From an uncultured Lachnospiraceae bacterium (GTDB taxonomy: Bacteria; Bacillota; Clostridia; Lachnospirales; Lachnospiraceae), in assembly GCA_902766825.1 (NCBI GenBank), contig CACXFB010000022.1, forward strand, positions 62,001-126,000: a stretch of DNA of 64,000 nucleotides. Reading direction: 5' to 3'. The notes below the pieces were generated by a model. It made no database searches. It saw only the letters and a program-made list of their open reading frames with translations, and was not told where the DNA came from. The translations under genes were made by a program, and so were the position numbers. Positions 26,752-35,873 of the stretch are shown here, piece by piece. The number at the start of each line of letters is the position of its first letter. Positions within the stretch are counted from its first letter, which is position 1.

Positions 26752-26763
26752 GAGGGTATCAGG

Positions 26764-27618
26764 ATGAAGTTTATATGTATGATAGTTGGAACGATTATCA
26801 CTATCCTGTTCATTATATGCCTTCTAAAAGGGGGGACATATGATGAATGGGTAGAGGGACTTGAAAAGAAAATGTATCCGCTAAGAGGTATATATGGGGC
26901 TGGATTTGTTCTGGCAAATTCAAAAATAATAGCTATAAAAAACGTGAAATATGATGAATTAAACAATTATGCCAAGCTGTATTATGAGCCTAAGTATGCT
27001 GATTATTATGCACAGGTAATCTGGGCGCAGGTACTTTCATTTGTAAGTTTGATATTAGGTATAGGTTTAATACTTTCAGGCATTTTAAACTCTGGATTAT
27101 TTGTAATATTGACAGTTGGATTTGCTGCGGCTACAACTTATTTTTTTCTAACACAGCTAAAAAATAGACTTAAAAAAAGAGAAGAAGAATGTCTTGAGGA
27201 ACTGCCGGAGGTTGTATCTACAATGGCGTTGCTTATTAATTCCGGAATGATAATAACGGAAGTGTGGAATACGGTAGCATACAGTAAGGATGGGGAAATA
27301 TACAATCTGATGAAGGAGTCTTGTGAGGACATTAATAATGGGGTTGCGGTAGGAAATGCCATTCATAAATTTGGTGTATTGTCTAATTCACCAAATGTCA
27401 GGAAGTTTGCCAGCATGCTTGTGCAAAGTATAGATAAAGGAGGCAGGGAATTGGCAGAGTTTTTAGCGCAACAGTCCACAGAAATGCTGAACTTGAAACG
27501 GCAGATAATGTTGCAAAAGGGGGAGGCAGCAGCAAGTAAGCTTGTGTTACCTACAGGCCTGATTTTTCTAGGAATTATTTTTATGATTATTACAACTGCA
27601 GTTGGAACGCTAATTTAA
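26764..27618 (+). CDS. tadC: TadC-like inner-membrane platform protein
   Basis: The 284-residue protein starts with a membrane helix, has a paired hydrophobic region near 85-125, and then a T2SSF domain with the diagnostic LEELPEVVSTMALLINSGM (about 140-158). The conserved FASMLVQSIDKGGRELAEFL follows, and a terminal helix (LPTGLIFLGIIFMIITTAVG) closes it. This fits TadC, the partner of TadB. A GGAGGGTATCAGG site precedes the start. The gene follows tadB by 12 bases and precedes the small pilin gene by 74 bases, an intergenic stretch with a very strong AAAGGAGG site for the pilin. Confidence 0.9.
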   Translation: MKFICMIVGTIITILFIICLLKGGTYDEWVEGLEKKMYPLRGIYGAGFVLANSKIIAIKNVKYDELNNYAKLYYEPKYADYYAQVIWAQVLSFVSLILGIGLILSGILNSGLFVILTVGFAAATTYFFLTQLKNRLKKREEECLEELPEVVSTMALLINSGMIITEVWNTVAYSKDGEIYNLMKESCEDINNGVAVGNAIHKFGVLSNSPNVRKFASMLVQSIDKGGRELAEFLAQQSTEMLNLKRQIMLQKGEAAASKLVLPTGLIFLGIIFMIITTAVGTLI

Positions 27619-27692
27619 TGTGATATACAATCCGAAGGTGAGTATCTACATTAAAGTGTTAAATAAATTACAAAATAAAAGGAGGAACTACT

Positions 27693-27914
27693 ATGACTGG
27701 AGTAGCAGGTTTTTTTAATCAGATGTATATCAACACAAAAATCAGATTTAGTAATTTTATTAACGATGAGAGGGGAGATACGAACTTTATATCTATAGCT
27801 ATAATTTTAATAGTAATAATTGCTGTGGCAATTGTATTTATTACGTTTGGTCAAGATATAAAAGAAGCTTTTGAAACAAAAATTAATGAGCTTAAGACTG
27901 CTTTAGGTATTTAA
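27693..27914 (+). CDS. flp: Flp-type major pilin precursor
   Basis: The 73-residue protein has a 28-residue leader ending in a basic/acidic DERG, then DTNFISIAIILIVIIAVAIV, a hydrophobic helix that would form the pilus core, and a short charged tail. This is the size and layout of Flp pilins. Cleavage by the prepilin peptidase is expected after Gly28. The Glu usually found at mature position 5 is absent (Ile there), although two pseudopilins of this operon keep it. The ribosome binding site AAAGGAGG is the best in the operon, as expected for the most abundant component. It lies between tadC and the prepilin peptidase gene. Confidence 0.85.
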   Translation: MTGVAGFFNQMYINTKIRFSNFINDERGDTNFISIAIILIVIIAVAIVFITFGQDIKEAFETKINELKTALGI

Positions 27915-27931
27915 TAACAAAGGTGAACACA

Positions 27932-28684
27932 ATGAAACTACTTATCACAGGTCTGGCTGGAATTTATGCCATCATTATAACCGCTCTTTCTCTTTTTTAT
28001 CTTAGGGTTTCTTCGTCTGAAACAAAGATTTCAGATGAGGGTGAACCCAATGATAAAGGTGCCGATAAATCACAGTCACCTGTGAACTTTCATCCTTTAG
28101 GATTAGTAAAGAGCATGAGTAAGAAAGATTGCGTAATGGTGTTTGGATGTAGTGTGCTGACAATGATATCAGTATATTTGTTATATACGAGAAAAATCAT
28201 TGGTTTTGAATCAGAAAAAACTATGGCAAATACCATTATGTATATGCTTTTTGTTACGGTCACATTGATCGTCACAATGATTGATAAGGAAACAAGAAAA
28301 ATACCAAATAAAATCGTTGTAATATTTGCATTAGTAGGGGTTGTATTCAGAATATACCAAATGTATGCGCAGAAAACTTCAATTAAGGTTATGATTTTAA
28401 GTTTAGTACTAACCTTTGTTATCTCAGCCTGTGTGCTCTTTCTGGTTTCATTTGTATCCCGGGGAGGAATAGGATATGGCGATATCAAGTTTCTTATAGT
28501 ATGTGGAGTTCTTTTGGGAATATCCAAACTTTTATTAATGATGTCATTAAGTTTGATTAGCTGTCTGACTACGGCAATTTTTTTAGTTGGCACCCATAGA
28601 AAAACTTTAAAGGATACGGTGCCTTTTGGTCCATTTATGTTTATGGGATATATTTTAGGAACATGCATAGGTGTGCTTCCTTAG
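27932..28684 (+). CDS. tadV: Prepilin peptidase, TadV/CpaA (A24) family
   Basis: The ATG at 27932 follows AAAGGTGA and is preferred to a GTG at 27923. The 250-residue polytopic protein has the two catalytic Asp motifs of aspartic prepilin peptidases: MIDKETRKIPN (Asp near 117) and GGIGYGDIKF (Asp near 185, the GxGD signature). It should remove the leader from the Flp pilin and the TadE-like pseudopilins. An added N-terminal part with one membrane helix and a hydrophilic stretch (about 20-60) precedes the peptidase core. No methyltransferase Cys motif is seen, as usual for TadV. The next gene starts 16 bases after the stop. Confidence 0.9.
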   Translation: MKLLITGLAGIYAIIITALSLFYLRVSSSETKISDEGEPNDKGADKSQSPVNFHPLGLVKSMSKKDCVMVFGCSVLTMISVYLLYTRKIIGFESEKTMANTIMYMLFVTVTLIVTMIDKETRKIPNKIVVIFALVGVVFRIYQMYAQKTSIKVMILSLVLTFVISACVLFLVSFVSRGGIGYGDIKFLIVCGVLLGISKLLLMMSLSLISCLTTAIFLVGTHRKTLKDTVPFGPFMFMGYILGTCIGVLP

Positions 28685-28700
28685 CATCAGGAGGATACAT

Positions 28701-30344
28701 ATGAAAACAAGAATAATATTAACTGTGTTGCTTATTGCCTTTCTTATAGGTTCATGGACAGCTTTTATCCTTAGTTCTACAAAGGATGAAAGAGCATACA
28801 AGGCAAATATGAAGCAGGCACAAGAATGGGAAGAGGAGGGCTTATATCAGAGAGCGATTCTCAAATATAAAGAAGCAATAGAATATAATCCGGCACAAGA
28901 GAACTGGATGAAAATGATGTATGCATACGAGAAGAGAAAAAAAGAGGATTTTAGCGGAACTATCAAAGCATATATTTCTGATTTGGAAAGTGCAGTTGCT
29001 ATGTATCCTGATAACTTTGATTTTATCCGGACTTTAAAAGATCTATATGTTGAAGATAATAATCCTAAAAATGCGTGCAAGACCATAGAGACTGGAATAC
29101 AGGCACTTGAAAAAAAGATGGCAGATGCAAAAAAGAGTGACAAAGATGACATAGACGGGCAGATAGATGAATTAAAGGTATCTTTCAGAAAAATCAGATA
29201 TGGATTTAGTCCGATGAGCGTAATTGCAATAGAAAAGTATAAAGAAGACAAAGGATATCATGATGAGTGGGAAGGTACATATGCTCTGTATCAGAGCGTG
29301 AGTGAGTGGACTTTGGAAGAAGAGACAGAAGATAGTGAGGAAACAACAGAAAAAAAGGAATCAAAGCAGATAACAAAAGATGCGTGGAATTATTGGGGGG
29401 AATATTCAACAGACGTTAACGCTGATTATGTCAGTCCAATGTCGCCGGAGGGTATAAGTATTATAACGAAGGAATATACGGTGGCATTAGATGAAGAGAA
29501 TGACAAGGGTGATATAAAAACAAATAAGGAGCTGCAAAGCAGATTAATTAATACTGATAATTTTGTAATGGGTATTTTTGATAAGCCGGTATATAAAGCC
29601 GGACTGTATGCCGAGGGAAGAGTTGCTGTTGGCGAATACGATGAAAAAAATAAGGAATGGACATATCAGTATTATAACGAATTTGCCGAGGTTGCCATTA
29701 AAGAAGTATATGAGGAAGCGGGAACATTTTCAGATGGCAAGGCGGCTGTAAAGCAGGATGGTAAGTGGTTTATTATTGACACTGAAGGGAAAAAAGTTGA
29801 TAAAAATGATTACTATGAAATAGTGCTTGATAACCATGGCTATTATTTGCATAACAATATGATGATGGCTGCCAAAAAAGCTGGAGAGTTCTGTTTGTAT
29901 GATAAAAAGTTGAAAAAATTAGGTTCATATTATGAGGATGCCGGATTTATAAGTGATGATGGCCTGATAGCAGTGAAAAATGAAGATGGATGGGGATATA
30001 TAGATACAAAAGGAAATGAAGTAATAGAACTGTCATCTGATTGTGAAGAAGCAAAGAGTTTTGTCAATGGAGTTGCACCTGTAAAGGTAAATGACAGTTG
30101 GTGCTTTATTGACAAGGATGGAGAGATAGTTGTTGACGGATTAGTTGACGGATTAAATAGAAAAAAATTATTTGAGGATATAAGCTATGTAGACTCAGAG
30201 GGAAGATTTCTTGTGCTTGTACATGTCGATAATAGTAGTGAAAAAGATACAGAAGAAGAGTATATGAAAGATGCCGTAGAGAATAAAGATGAAGAAAAAG
30301 ACAAGAACGAATGGGTAATGATGAAGTTTGATGTTGTATATTAA
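28701..30344 (+). CDS. Membrane-anchored TPR and WG-repeat protein
   Basis: The ATG at 28701 lies 8 bases after AGGAGG; an earlier in-frame ATG at 28671 lies inside the peptidase gene without such a site. The 547-residue protein has an N-terminal membrane helix (about 5-25), helical TPR-like repeats (QAQEWEEEGLYQRAILKYKE and following, about 35-200), an acidic linker, then about five WG/KWG-type repeats (KQDGKWFIIDTEGKKV, NEDGWGYIDTKGNEV, NDSWCFIDKDGEIV). WG repeats form beta structures in extracellular or periplasmic proteins of many bacteria. The protein should face outward. Its role in the pilus is unknown; the TPR part resembles the outer domain of the operon's kinase in style. Confidence 0.75.
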   Translation: MKTRIILTVLLIAFLIGSWTAFILSSTKDERAYKANMKQAQEWEEEGLYQRAILKYKEAIEYNPAQENWMKMMYAYEKRKKEDFSGTIKAYISDLESAVAMYPDNFDFIRTLKDLYVEDNNPKNACKTIETGIQALEKKMADAKKSDKDDIDGQIDELKVSFRKIRYGFSPMSVIAIEKYKEDKGYHDEWEGTYALYQSVSEWTLEEETEDSEETTEKKESKQITKDAWNYWGEYSTDVNADYVSPMSPEGISIITKEYTVALDEENDKGDIKTNKELQSRLINTDNFVMGIFDKPVYKAGLYAEGRVAVGEYDEKNKEWTYQYYNEFAEVAIKEVYEEAGTFSDGKAAVKQDGKWFIIDTEGKKVDKNDYYEIVLDNHGYYLHNNMMMAAKKAGEFCLYDKKLKKLGSYYEDAGFISDDGLIAVKNEDGWGYIDTKGNEVIELSSDCEEAKSFVNGVAPVKVNDSWCFIDKDGEIVVDGLVDGLNRKKLFEDISYVDSEGRFLVLVHVDNSSEKDTEEEYMKDAVENKDEEKDKNEWVMMKFDVVY

Positions 30345-30391
30345 GCCCGGTGGGGATGATTACAGTTAGCTGATTCCGGAGGATACATAAT

Positions 30392-31093
30392 ATGAACAAC
30401 ACAAATATGATAAAAAAGTTCAGATTAAAGAAAAGACATGACGATGAACAGGGCGAGGTGATGTTAGAGGCTGCCATTATAATGTTTATTGTTATGGTTT
30501 TGCTGATGGTTCTGCTTGCTATGGGATTTGTGTTTTATCAGATGTCCATCATGGAGACAATTGCAGTAGAGGAAGCAGAGAATATTTCGCGAAATTATAA
30601 GTACATGTCTGATGGAAGTACATTTGATATTGCAGCCACTCAGGCAAAAAAAACAGATATTTCAAATATAAAAAAATACAGAAATTCATTTTATATGAAT
30701 AGATACAAATCAAATATAAAAAATAAAATGAGTTCTGTAATAGCCGACAGAATCGGACTATCCAGCCTTGGCATAACAGATGATGTGGGAGAGCCTGAAG
30801 TCGAGATAATAAGTGACAATTACGGACGCATGCATGCCAAGGTTGTTTTGTCGCTGAAATTCACCGTTATATTTTCTGAAATATTAGAATACACCGGAAT
30901 TACAGATGACAGTGAGATAACATTTAAGGCAGCAGGTTATTCGGAGATAAGGGATTTGACTGCACATAATTCTATAGTTGGATTGTCCGGATATCTGGTT
31001 AAAAAAGTGAAAGATAACATGAGTAATGTAAATAAGATAGTTAACAGCATTAACACGGCTATTAATTCCGTAAAACGGATTTTTAAATTATAG
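30392..31093 (+). CDS. TadE-like pseudopilin
   Basis: The 233-residue protein starts with a basic/acidic leader (KKRHDDEQG) and then EVMLEAAIIMFIVMVLLMVL. This is the TadE pattern: cleavage after Gly, Glu at mature position 5, and a hydrophobic helix of more than 20 residues. The remainder is a mixed alpha/beta extracytoplasmic domain ending in a short helix. TadE-type pseudopilins are processed by the prepilin peptidase and are needed for pilus biogenesis. A GGAGGATACATA site precedes the ATG. It begins the second half of the operon, with TadG-like and a second TadE-like gene downstream. Confidence 0.85.
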   Translation: MNNTNMIKKFRLKKRHDDEQGEVMLEAAIIMFIVMVLLMVLLAMGFVFYQMSIMETIAVEEAENISRNYKYMSDGSTFDIAATQAKKTDISNIKKYRNSFYMNRYKSNIKNKMSSVIADRIGLSSLGITDDVGEPEVEIISDNYGRMHAKVVLSLKFTVIFSEILEYTGITDDSEITFKAAGYSEIRDLTAHNSIVGLSGYLVKKVKDNMSNVNKIVNSINTAINSVKRIFKL

Positions 31094-31173
31094 ACATAGT
31101 AGTTATAAGTTGCGTCAATTATGCGATTTTGCAGCGTATCAAGGCAGCTTAACGGTAAAGGCAGGGAGATGTT

Positions 31174-33738
31174 ATGTGGAAAACCTTTAATAAAAAGATA
31201 AAAAAAAGAACTGAAGGTGTAATTTCTATTTTCTTGTGTCTTATTATTTCACCTTTTGTGATATTAGCATCATCTTTAGTTGAGCTTGCAAGATATCAGG
31301 AACAGGTTGAACTGCAACGTGAAATTATTGAATGCGCAGGAACCTCGACTCTTGCAGATTATGATAAATATCTTAATGACAGATTTGCTCTGCTGGGGTT
31401 ATCTAATGAGGTAAATATAAGTGATACATTTGCAAAGTATTATGCCGAAAATACAAATATATCAGAGACTCAGGCACAGTCATATATAAAAAGTATTATA
31501 GGTGAGTTATCGTTAGATAACAATGAGGTTTTAAAACAACAGATATTAGATTATTCGTCTACAGTCGGTATGGCCAAGTTTGTGGCGGAGGATTTAAACA
31601 TTGAAGAGCTATTGAGTAAACTCGATAAGATGGGCGGACTGGGAGATTTTGCTGACAAGGCAGAAAAGATTGCCAAGGCATGTGATGCATTGGCAGACGT
31701 GGTTGAAAAGGTTGAAGAATTAGAAAACCAGTTTAAAAAAATTAAAACATCGATAGAAACAGTTGAAACAAAAGTGAACGGTCTTGGAGGAGAACTTCAA
31801 AGTATATACAATGATGCTAAAGAGGTTTTTGGACTGACAGGCGATTTCGACATTAACAATATAGGTAGTCTTATAACCTCCGATAATGCCGGAAAAGTAC
31901 TTGCACTTGCAAACAGAATAAAGGGATTAAATAACTCGATTAATGGTATAAAAAGTGAGATAGATAACGTTAAAAGTAATATCAATGATTTAGAGACAAA
32001 GTACAATGATGTAATTACTGCATTAGATAATGCGAATAGTAAGATAAGGGCAATCAGAACATCAGGATCATCCAAAAGCACAGCTACTGCTGCATCAGAA
32101 AAGGTTGACACTGTTTCAGGCAATGAGGCAAGACAATATGAAAAAATGTCAGAAGCCATAAAAGGAGCAGTGGATGAAGCCTACAATGGATTTAAAAGAG
32201 ACTGCAAACAGACAATTGAAAACACTATGAATGACCTTGTAAGTGATTTGAATGATGCACTTACAATAGAGTTTTCAGATGATGCCACGTCATTGACCAC
32301 TTTAATAAGTGATATTAAAAAAATTAGTAATGAAGGGGTAAGTCCGCAGGATGCATTATCTGAGGAAAGTATCGAATTTATAAAAAAGATATGCAAACCG
32401 GTAATAGAAGAACTTAAAAAGCCATCGCCGAATTTAGCTGATATTTCTGTGAATGCAGTTAAAAACTTTGTCAAAAATGAAATTACAGGACTGAAAAATC
32501 AGGTTCAGCAAATACCGAATAGAATGATGGAAGCAGTAAAAGAAGCCACCAAGAGTCTGAAGGACGGAATTAATAACTCGTTAATTAAGCAGCTTCAAGA
32601 TTTGGTTAGTACATTAAAAAGCCTCACCGGGGTTAACCTGCTTGCTAATGATAAGCTCAATGCCAGGGTTACGGCATTAAGTGGTATTGACCCGGCAAGA
32701 GACGGCATAGATGAAATGCTTGAAGATATTGACAAAGCAATTAATCAATTGAAAAATTCTACAGCCAGTGGAAATATAGTAGGAATATTAAGGGCTATGG
32801 CAAGTTTCATGAATTCAGTCAAGGGCCTTTTTAAGCATTTGAATCAAACGATTAATGAAAAAATAACAGGATTGAAGGAACTGGCTACAGGAGGAATCAC
32901 AAATGCATATGATAAATTTCTGTTAATAGCTTATGCTACAGGTGTTTTTAGCTGCAGGTCTGATTTTGACTTGAAAGGTAACCTTAAAAACGGTAACGAT
33001 ACCATGATTACCGGTTATAAATATGCAGACATACCATTTGGGGGTAATAAGTCGAATAAGATGTTTAGAGGAGCTGAACTTGAATACCTGCTGTATAATT
33101 CGCAAGACGAAGTTGCAAATCAGGTTGCAGCATTCTGGGATATTTATTTTATTAGACTTGTATGTGATTTAATACCTGTTTTTATAGATCCAGATCCTCA
33201 GGTTGCGGCACTTGCAGGAGCAGCATCAATTGGTGCTTTTTTAGTGTATCTTATCGTGATTATGTTAGAACCTTTGTTGGATACAATGGTAATTGTCAAT
33301 GGTGGAGATGTGTCATTTATCAAAACAAAAGCATATTGTACAGCCACAGGAATTGGTGACTTTATTAAAGATATAGGGGATGGATTAAGTGATGTATTGA
33401 AAAATGAACTAAAAAACAGAATAAGTTCATTGGATGATGGTTCCTCTGCATCATTAGATAAATCAGATGATACAGGAGATAAAACTTCAAAACCTTTTGT
33501 TGTGAAATACAAAGGATACCTGGCGCTAAATATGTTTTTTAAACCCGAGAATAAATTGCTTGGCAATACTAAAAATCTGATTACTCTTGAGGCAAAGCAA
33601 AAGAACGGTGAAGGATTTACTTTGAAAAAATCCTATACCCAGCTTGGAACAGATATGAATCCTCAGTTGAGTTATCTTTTTAAGCTGTATGAGGAATATG
33701 TAAGTTCAGGAAACTTTAAAACAAGTGTTTCATATTGA
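31174..33738 (+). CDS. TadG-like membrane protein with long coiled-coil region
   Basis: The 854-residue protein opens with a basic leader (KKIKKRTEG) and VISIFLCLIISPFVILASSL, a TadE/TadG-type N-terminal helix with Phe rather than Glu at position 5 after the Gly. The next 30 residues (VELARYQEQVELQREIIECA) are typical of Gram-positive TadG-like proteins. Residues of about 140-610 are rich in Lys, Asn and Glu heptads and predicted coiled coil (LNNSINGIKSEIDNVKSNIN). A second hydrophobic segment lies near 680-705 (AGAASIGAFLVYLIVIML), before a C-terminal domain. It probably spans the envelope or packs along the pilus base. The preceding 80-base gap has a GGGAGATGTT site and no promoter-like motif. 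Confidence 0.78.
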   Translation: MWKTFNKKIKKRTEGVISIFLCLIISPFVILASSLVELARYQEQVELQREIIECAGTSTLADYDKYLNDRFALLGLSNEVNISDTFAKYYAENTNISETQAQSYIKSIIGELSLDNNEVLKQQILDYSSTVGMAKFVAEDLNIEELLSKLDKMGGLGDFADKAEKIAKACDALADVVEKVEELENQFKKIKTSIETVETKVNGLGGELQSIYNDAKEVFGLTGDFDINNIGSLITSDNAGKVLALANRIKGLNNSINGIKSEIDNVKSNINDLETKYNDVITALDNANSKIRAIRTSGSSKSTATAASEKVDTVSGNEARQYEKMSEAIKGAVDEAYNGFKRDCKQTIENTMNDLVSDLNDALTIEFSDDATSLTTLISDIKKISNEGVSPQDALSEESIEFIKKICKPVIEELKKPSPNLADISVNAVKNFVKNEITGLKNQVQQIPNRMMEAVKEATKSLKDGINNSLIKQLQDLVSTLKSLTGVNLLANDKLNARVTALSGIDPARDGIDEMLEDIDKAINQLKNSTASGNIVGILRAMASFMNSVKGLFKHLNQTINEKITGLKELATGGITNAYDKFLLIAYATGVFSCRSDFDLKGNLKNGNDTMITGYKYADIPFGGNKSNKMFRGAELEYLLYNSQDEVANQVAAFWDIYFIRLVCDLIPVFIDPDPQVAALAGAASIGAFLVYLIVIMLEPLLDTMVIVNGGDVSFIKTKAYCTATGIGDFIKDIGDGLSDVLKNELKNRISSLDDGSSASLDKSDDTGDKTSKPFVVKYKGYLALNMFFKPENKLLGNTKNLITLEAKQKNGEGFTLKKSYTQLGTDMNPQLSYLFKLYEEYVSSGNFKTSVSY

Positions 33739-33797
33739 TTATTTGATAGTAGATATTGTACAGGAATTATCGTTTTAATAAAGTTTGGAGATTATGT

Positions 33798-34358
33798 ATG
33801 AAAAAAGATAATGAATGCGGAGTGATATCTCTTGAAGCTTGTATTGTTGTACCGATATTTATGATGCTCATTATGTTTATATATGGGTTTATGCTGATGT
33901 TCACAGGAGATTTTCTTGTTTCACATGCACTATATCAGTCAGCAGAAAGCTTATCCTATGACGCATATGCAAATGATAAGCTTGCAAGTGCAGGAATGGG
34001 TGATATTTCGGGAATTGACAGTTTGCTGACCAATGTTATAAATCTATTTACCGAAACATCAGATGATGGTGGCTTTGTTAATACAACACAATGGTACAAA
34101 GGTGGAGACTCAGATGTGGAGCAAGCTGTTAAAGAAAGATTTATTGCTTATTTTTCCGGTGGTGATGAGGCGAAAATGAAGGATATGCTTCATGTATGTG
34201 GTATAGATGAAGATTCTCTGGATTTTAGCGAAAGTAGTATCGAAGGAAATGATTTAATAATAAAAATTAAATATAATCAGTCTTTTTTGTTTGATATTAA
34301 TGGTCTTGCATCTTTTGATTATACAAAAAAGGCGAGAGTAAGATTATTTACACACTGA
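33798..34358 (+). CDS. Second TadE-like pseudopilin
   Basis: The ATG at 33798 follows TTGGAG and places the leader properly; an in-frame start at 33756 is less likely. The 186-residue protein has the short leader MKKDNECG, then VISLEACIVVPIFMMLIMFI, with Glu at mature position 5 and a following hydrophobic helix, as in TadE/TadF proteins. The rest is a 150-residue extracytoplasmic domain. It would be processed by the operon's prepilin peptidase. Its position right after the TadG-like gene, 59 bases downstream, is the common E-G-F arrangement of Tad loci. The FHA gene starts 12 bases after its stop. Confidence 0.85.
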   Translation: MKKDNECGVISLEACIVVPIFMMLIMFIYGFMLMFTGDFLVSHALYQSAESLSYDAYANDKLASAGMGDISGIDSLLTNVINLFTETSDDGGFVNTTQWYKGGDSDVEQAVKERFIAYFSGGDEAKMKDMLHVCGIDEDSLDFSESSIEGNDLIIKIKYNQSFLFDINGLASFDYTKKARVRLFTH

Positions 34359-34370
34359 TGGAGGATTATT

Positions 34371-35849
34371 ATGAATAACTTTACATATGAGATGAACGGT
34401 AATACAAATAACCTGGTATACACATTAGATGAAACACAGAGCATGGATTCTGTAACAGTGGGAATGTTGAGTAATAATGATGTTGAAGGTTTTTGCAAGA
34501 TATATTTTCAGCAGATTGATGAAACACAAAAAGCATTTTATAATGTTACATCAAAGGTTACAGTCAATGATTATATAAAAAATGAAATGACAAAATCTAG
34601 TATTACAGATCTGTTTATACAAATACTTGATGCATTTTCAATTTCACAGAAATACATGTTGGATACTAAATCCATTGTTATTGATCCTGAGTATATGTTT
34701 ATTGATGTGAGCAGTAAAAAAATATCGCTTATATGTAAACCAATAATCTGTGATAAGAATGATGATTCGGATTTAAATGCATTTTTTAAGTCCATGCTAT
34801 TTTCGGCTATTTTTAATCAAAGTGAAAACAATTCCTATGTTGCAACGCTGATGAATTATCTGAACACCAGCAGTGTGGTAAATATAGCTGATTTTAAAAC
34901 AGTGCTGATGGAGATAAGGGGAGAAAAGTACATAAATAATAACAATAGTGCAGTTGAGAAAAAAACAGAGATAAAAAAGGAGCAAAGATTTGAAAGGCAG
35001 GAAATACAAAGAACACCGGTAGTACAGGCACCCATGACTCCTGTAAGCAGTCCTGCTGTAAGTGCTCCTGTTAAAAATACTCCAGGTGTACCTGTTTCAA
35101 AAAACATAAATGGAACAGTTATACCGGGAAAGAGTACTGCTATACCTGCAAAGAATAATGTGAATACAAAGAACTCCGGTTCGGATGATGAAATAAGCTG
35201 GCTGTATCTGATGCAGCATTATAATGCTGATAATGCCGCCAAATATAAAAAACAGAAGGAAAAAAAGAAAGAAAAGAAAAAAGGAGCAGACAGCGTACCG
35301 GTTGTGCCTGCTACACCAGTTGACACAACTTCAAATAGAAATGTTGGGCGTCCGAGTGCACCTATTGCGCCGCAAGCACCACAAGCACCTAAACCACCGG
35401 CAATTCCATCGCCTGTGGAACCAAGGAACATCAGCCAGCCGTCCCTTGCAGGTCCTAATTCTGTGCAAATGCCAATGGTGGGATTTGGAGATACAACAGT
35501 ATTGAATGATGAGGATCAGGGAACTACCGTGCTTGGACCATCAAGTGGAGTAAGTCAGACATATTTAATCAGAAAAAACAATAATGAACGTGTTGTAATA
35601 AATACGGATAATTTTAAAATTGGAAAAGAAAAAAGTTATGTTGATTATGTAATTACAAATAACTCAGCTATTAGTAGAAGCCATGCAAAAATAGTGAAAA
35701 AAGGTGATGAATGTTTTGTAGTGGACACCAATTCTACTAATAAAACATTTGTTAATGGGAAAATGATACCTAGTAATACCGAGGTCAAACTATCTCATGG
35801 TGACAAAATAATGTTTGCAAATGAAGAGTTTGTGTTTTACGCTTATTAG
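34371..35849 (+). CDS. FHA-domain protein with N-terminal DUF6382-like domain and TTVL motifs
   Basis: The 492-residue cytoplasmic protein has three parts. Residues of about 1-190 form an N-terminal domain resembling DUF6382 of Firmicute FHA proteins. Residues of about 190-370 are a Pro-rich linker. Residues of about 396-490 are an FHA domain, with FKIGKEKSYVDY, SAISRSHAKI and NSTNKTFVNGKMI, the conserved phospho-Thr binding loops (Ser, His and Asn present; the usual Arg of GRE is Lys). Just before the FHA, at about 375-389, are two TTVL motifs matching those of the protein at 15597. They could be phosphorylated by the operon's kinase and bound in cis or trans. It is the last gene of the unit. 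Domain calls are firm; the circuit is inferred. Confidence 0.87.
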   Translation: MNNFTYEMNGNTNNLVYTLDETQSMDSVTVGMLSNNDVEGFCKIYFQQIDETQKAFYNVTSKVTVNDYIKNEMTKSSITDLFIQILDAFSISQKYMLDTKSIVIDPEYMFIDVSSKKISLICKPIICDKNDDSDLNAFFKSMLFSAIFNQSENNSYVATLMNYLNTSSVVNIADFKTVLMEIRGEKYINNNNSAVEKKTEIKKEQRFERQEIQRTPVVQAPMTPVSSPAVSAPVKNTPGVPVSKNINGTVIPGKSTAIPAKNNVNTKNSGSDDEISWLYLMQHYNADNAAKYKKQKEKKKEKKKGADSVPVVPATPVDTTSNRNVGRPSAPIAPQAPQAPKPPAIPSPVEPRNISQPSLAGPNSVQMPMVGFGDTTVLNDEDQGTTVLGPSSGVSQTYLIRKNNNERVVINTDNFKIGKEKSYVDYVITNNSAISRSHAKIVKKGDECFVVDTNSTNKTFVNGKMIPSNTEVKLSHGDKIMFANEEFVFYAY

Positions 35850-35873
35850 TTTATTTTTTGTTTTCTCCCCCTT

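Noticed and set aside
13143-35849. Type VII (ESX-like) secretion locus, because of kinase and FHA genes
   Set aside because: No EssC-type FtsK ATPase or WXG100 protein is present. The export genes are clearly Tad.
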